From Pseudomonadota bacterium (lineage in GTDB: Bacteria > Desulfobacterota > Desulfobulbia > Desulfobulbales > Desulfobulbaceae), in assembly GCA_009778235.1 (NCBI GenBank), contig WRKE01000210.1, positions 1-6,768 on the forward strand: a stretch of 6,768 nt of DNA. Direction: 5' to 3'. Shown piece by piece: positions 5,179-6,768 of the stretch. Each line of letters opens with the position of its first letter. Within the stretch, counting starts at the first letter, position 1. The translations under genes were made by a program, and so were the position numbers. A model generated the notes under the pieces. It made no database searches. It saw nothing but the letters and a program-made list of their open reading frames with translations, and was not told the DNA's origin.

Positions 5179-6426
5179 ATGAAACGCGAACTGGTCAACA
5201 AGGTCGTCCTCCTGGTCCTGGTGCTTTTCATCTCGGGCCTGTTTCTCGGCATGATCCGGCAATTCCTCATGCCGATTTTCATGGCCGGCATCTTTGCCGC
5301 CATTCTCAGTCCGGCGCACCGCTGGTTGAGCGGTAAGATCGGCGGCCGGGGCAACCTGGCCTCGATCCTGATCATCGTCGGCATTGTCCTGCTGGTGCTG
5401 ATCCCGCTTTCGCTCCTGATCGGGGTGGTGGTCGCCCAGGCAATCAGCGTCAGCCAGTCGGTCAGCCCCTGGGTCCAGTCCTTTATTCAACAACCCACGG
5501 CCGTGACCGCCTATCTGGAGCATCTGCCCTATTACGAGCAGATCATGCCCTATCGCGCCCTGATCATCGAGAAGGCCGGGCAGGCGGTGGGCAACCTGTC
5601 CACCTTTCTGATCAACAGCCTCTCGGTGGTGACCATGCAGACGGTCACAGCGGTGTTCAGCAGCGTGATCATGCTCTACGTGATGTTCTATTTCCTCACC
5701 ATGGGTTCGGCGCTGCTGACCAAGATCCTCTACTTCCTGCCGCTGCACGACCGCGACGAACGGCGCCTGCTGGACCGCTTCACCTCGGTGACCAAGGCCA
5801 CCTTGAAAGGCACCATGATCATCGGCGCCCTCCAGGGCTGCATCTGCGGATCGGCCTTTGCCCTGGCCGGCATCCAGGGGCCGGTCTTCTGGGGTACGGT
5901 GATGGCGGTGATGTCGATCGTGCCCGTATTTGGCGCCGCCATCGTCTGGTTGCCGGCCCTGATCATCCTCGCCCTGAAAGGGGAACTGCTCGGGGTGGGC
6001 ATCCTGACGGTTCTATGCGGGGCGGTGGCGGGCAACCTTGACAATGTCCTGCGGCCCCGTCTGGTCGGCAAGGATATCGAGATGCACGATTTGTTTGTGC
6101 TCTTCGGCACCCTGGGCGGCATCAGCCTGTTCGGCATCCTGGGCATTATCATTGGCCCGATCATCGCCGCCCTGTTCATCACCATCTGGGAAATCTACGG
6201 CAAGGTCTTCGCGCCCTACCTGCCCGAGGTCGGCCCTCTGTTCGGCACCGGCCAAGGTGAGGCGCCGCCGGGTGAACCGCCTGCCGAGCCGCTCGAACCG
6301 CGGGCATCCCCGGAGCCAGCGACACCCGCGCCACCGGTGGCCTGTCCGGAGCCGCCAGAGCCGCCGGCCAACGGGGAAGAAGAAACCGTGCGGAAAAATG
6401 ACGAACCAGCGGACAGTGCAAGCTGA
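5179..6426 (+). CDS. AI-2E/PerM-family membrane protein
   Basis: A 415-residue multi-pass inner-membrane protein. Hydrophobic segments lie at roughly residues 7-25, 28-48, 60-88, 145-175, 210-285 (several helices) and 300-335, with a polar loop about 90-140, as in the AI-2E transporter family (PF01594; E. coli YdiK, PerM, TqsA). The family signatures GNLDNVLRPRLVG and 'GISLFGILGIIIGPIIAALF' are present near the end of the membrane domain. The family is named for autoinducer-2 export, but members also work as Na+/H+ antiporters or have no known substrate, so transport of AI-2 should not be assumed. The last 60 residues are a Pro/Glu-rich tail (17 Pro, 11 Glu), probably disordered and not needed for transport. 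Start: the ATG at 5179 gives a usual family N-terminus; an in-frame ATG at 5122 would add 19 polar residues, and neither has a clear Shine-Dalgarno. It follows bioA closely, so it may be co-transcribed, without an obvious link to biotin. Confidence 0.85.
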   Translation: MKRELVNKVVLLVLVLFISGLFLGMIRQFLMPIFMAGIFAAILSPAHRWLSGKIGGRGNLASILIIVGIVLLVLIPLSLLIGVVVAQAISVSQSVSPWVQSFIQQPTAVTAYLEHLPYYEQIMPYRALIIEKAGQAVGNLSTFLINSLSVVTMQTVTAVFSSVIMLYVMFYFLTMGSALLTKILYFLPLHDRDERRLLDRFTSVTKATLKGTMIIGALQGCICGSAFALAGIQGPVFWGTVMAVMSIVPVFGAAIVWLPALIILALKGELLGVGILTVLCGAVAGNLDNVLRPRLVGKDIEMHDLFVLFGTLGGISLFGILGIIIGPIIAALFITIWEIYGKVFAPYLPEVGPLFGTGQGEAPPGEPPAEPLEPRASPEPATPAPPVACPEPPEPPANGEEETVRKNDEPADSAS

Positions 6427-6590
6427 ATTTTCTCCTCTTTTTTTGAGGGCGTAAAACCTTTTCTCCCGCGCCCGAACGGCGATGACGGCAAGGGTGTCCT
6501 TTTACGGTGTGGACGTTGATCTGCCGGATGGTGTTGGCAACCGCTTCGTCCGCGTTGTGTCTGCTTGAATCCATAGAGAAGAGAATCGAG

Positions 6591-6768
6591 ATGAAAAGTG
6601 TTGTGTTGATACTGTGTGGTTTGTTGTTGGTGGGGTTTTCGCTTCCCGCCTCAGCCGCCAGCTTTGACTGCGCCAAGGTGACGTTGCCCGCCGAAAAATT
6701 TGTTTGCGCCAATCCTTTTATTTCCGGGCTGGATGACAAACTGGATGCCGTATACCGGTCGGTGCTGG
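6591..6768 (+). CDS. LprI-like (DUF1311) secreted protein, 5' part
   Basis: Only the first 59 residues are in the window. A signal peptide (MKSVVLILCG..., hydrophobic core about 4-18) ends ASA|A with cleavage expected after Ala22. The mature protein starts ASFDCAKVTLPAEKFVCANP, followed by ISGLDDKLDAVYRSVL. This is the opening of the LprI N-terminal/DUF1311 family, in which the two cysteines (Cys27 and Cys39) are spaced 'FDCxKAxxxxExxIC' and followed by 'LxxLDxxLxxxYxxxL'. LprI of Mycobacterium is a lysozyme inhibitor; other members are unstudied, so the function here is open. A purine-rich GAGAAGAGAAT lies before the ATG as ribosome binding site. It is 164 bases past the membrane-protein stop and probably has its own transcript. 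Confidence 0.78.
   Translation, partial: MKSVVLILCGLLLVGFSLPASAASFDCAKVTLPAEKFVCANPFISGLDDKLDAVYRSVL

Noticed and set aside
6434..6448. CCTC-T7-GAGG hairpin after the membrane-protein gene as a terminator
   Set aside because: Only four pairs, with the T-run in the loop and none following; too weak to call.
6482..6568. 28-codon plus-strand frame (MTARVSFYGVDVDLPDG...) in the gap before the DUF1311 gene
   Set aside because: No Shine-Dalgarno, no relative recognised and too short to support on composition alone. The 164-base gap otherwise shows no clear promoter.

Overview
The window looks like chromosomal DNA from a GC-rich, anaerobic Gram-negative bacterium. A sulfate-reducer-like member of the Desulfobacterota (for example the Desulfobulbales) would fit. 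This placement is inferred from the gene content and from an anaerobe-type biotin synthase; no taxonomic marker was compared.

Left region (1-860). This is accessory DNA around a tRNA-Ser(CGA) gene on the minus strand, complete with encoded CCA, its own promoter and a Rho-independent terminator. Past the tRNA 3' end, in the same orientation, lie the first residues of a P4-type tyrosine integrase (start codon at 463) with a frameshift soon after. Next comes the last third of an XRE-type helix-turn-helix regulator. This is the usual layout of an integrative element at a tRNA gene, but collapsed to stubs. Positions 1-217 hold nothing I can name.

Middle (823-1600). A promoter divergent from the tRNA promoter drives a small lipoprotein with a WHy/LEA14-like domain. 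The two -35 boxes form the arms of one inverted repeat. A 186-base intergenic stretch follows, with two perfect palindromes and a promoter for the next gene block.

Right block (1587-6426, plus strand). An AMMECR1-domain protein, a YkgJ-like cysteine-cluster protein, bioB, bioA and an AI-2E/PerM-family membrane protein run closely in one direction. There are ATGA overlaps between the first two genes and between bioB and bioA, so one operon is likely. BioA makes 7,8-diaminopelargonate from KAPA with SAM as amino donor, and BioB inserts sulfur into dethiobiotin; bioF and bioD are not in the window. BioB lacks one of the cysteines that hold the sacrificial [2Fe-2S] cluster in the E. coli enzyme and has extra cysteines, as expected for the anaerobe-type (Type II) enzyme. 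The two upstream proteins may serve metal or radical-SAM biology, but that is only inference from context.

Right edge. After a 164-base gap a secreted LprI-like (DUF1311) protein begins at 6591 and is cut by the window end. I see no wholly new multi-gene system. The best leads are the BioB ligand pattern with its AMMECR1/YkgJ neighbours, and the collapsed integrative element.
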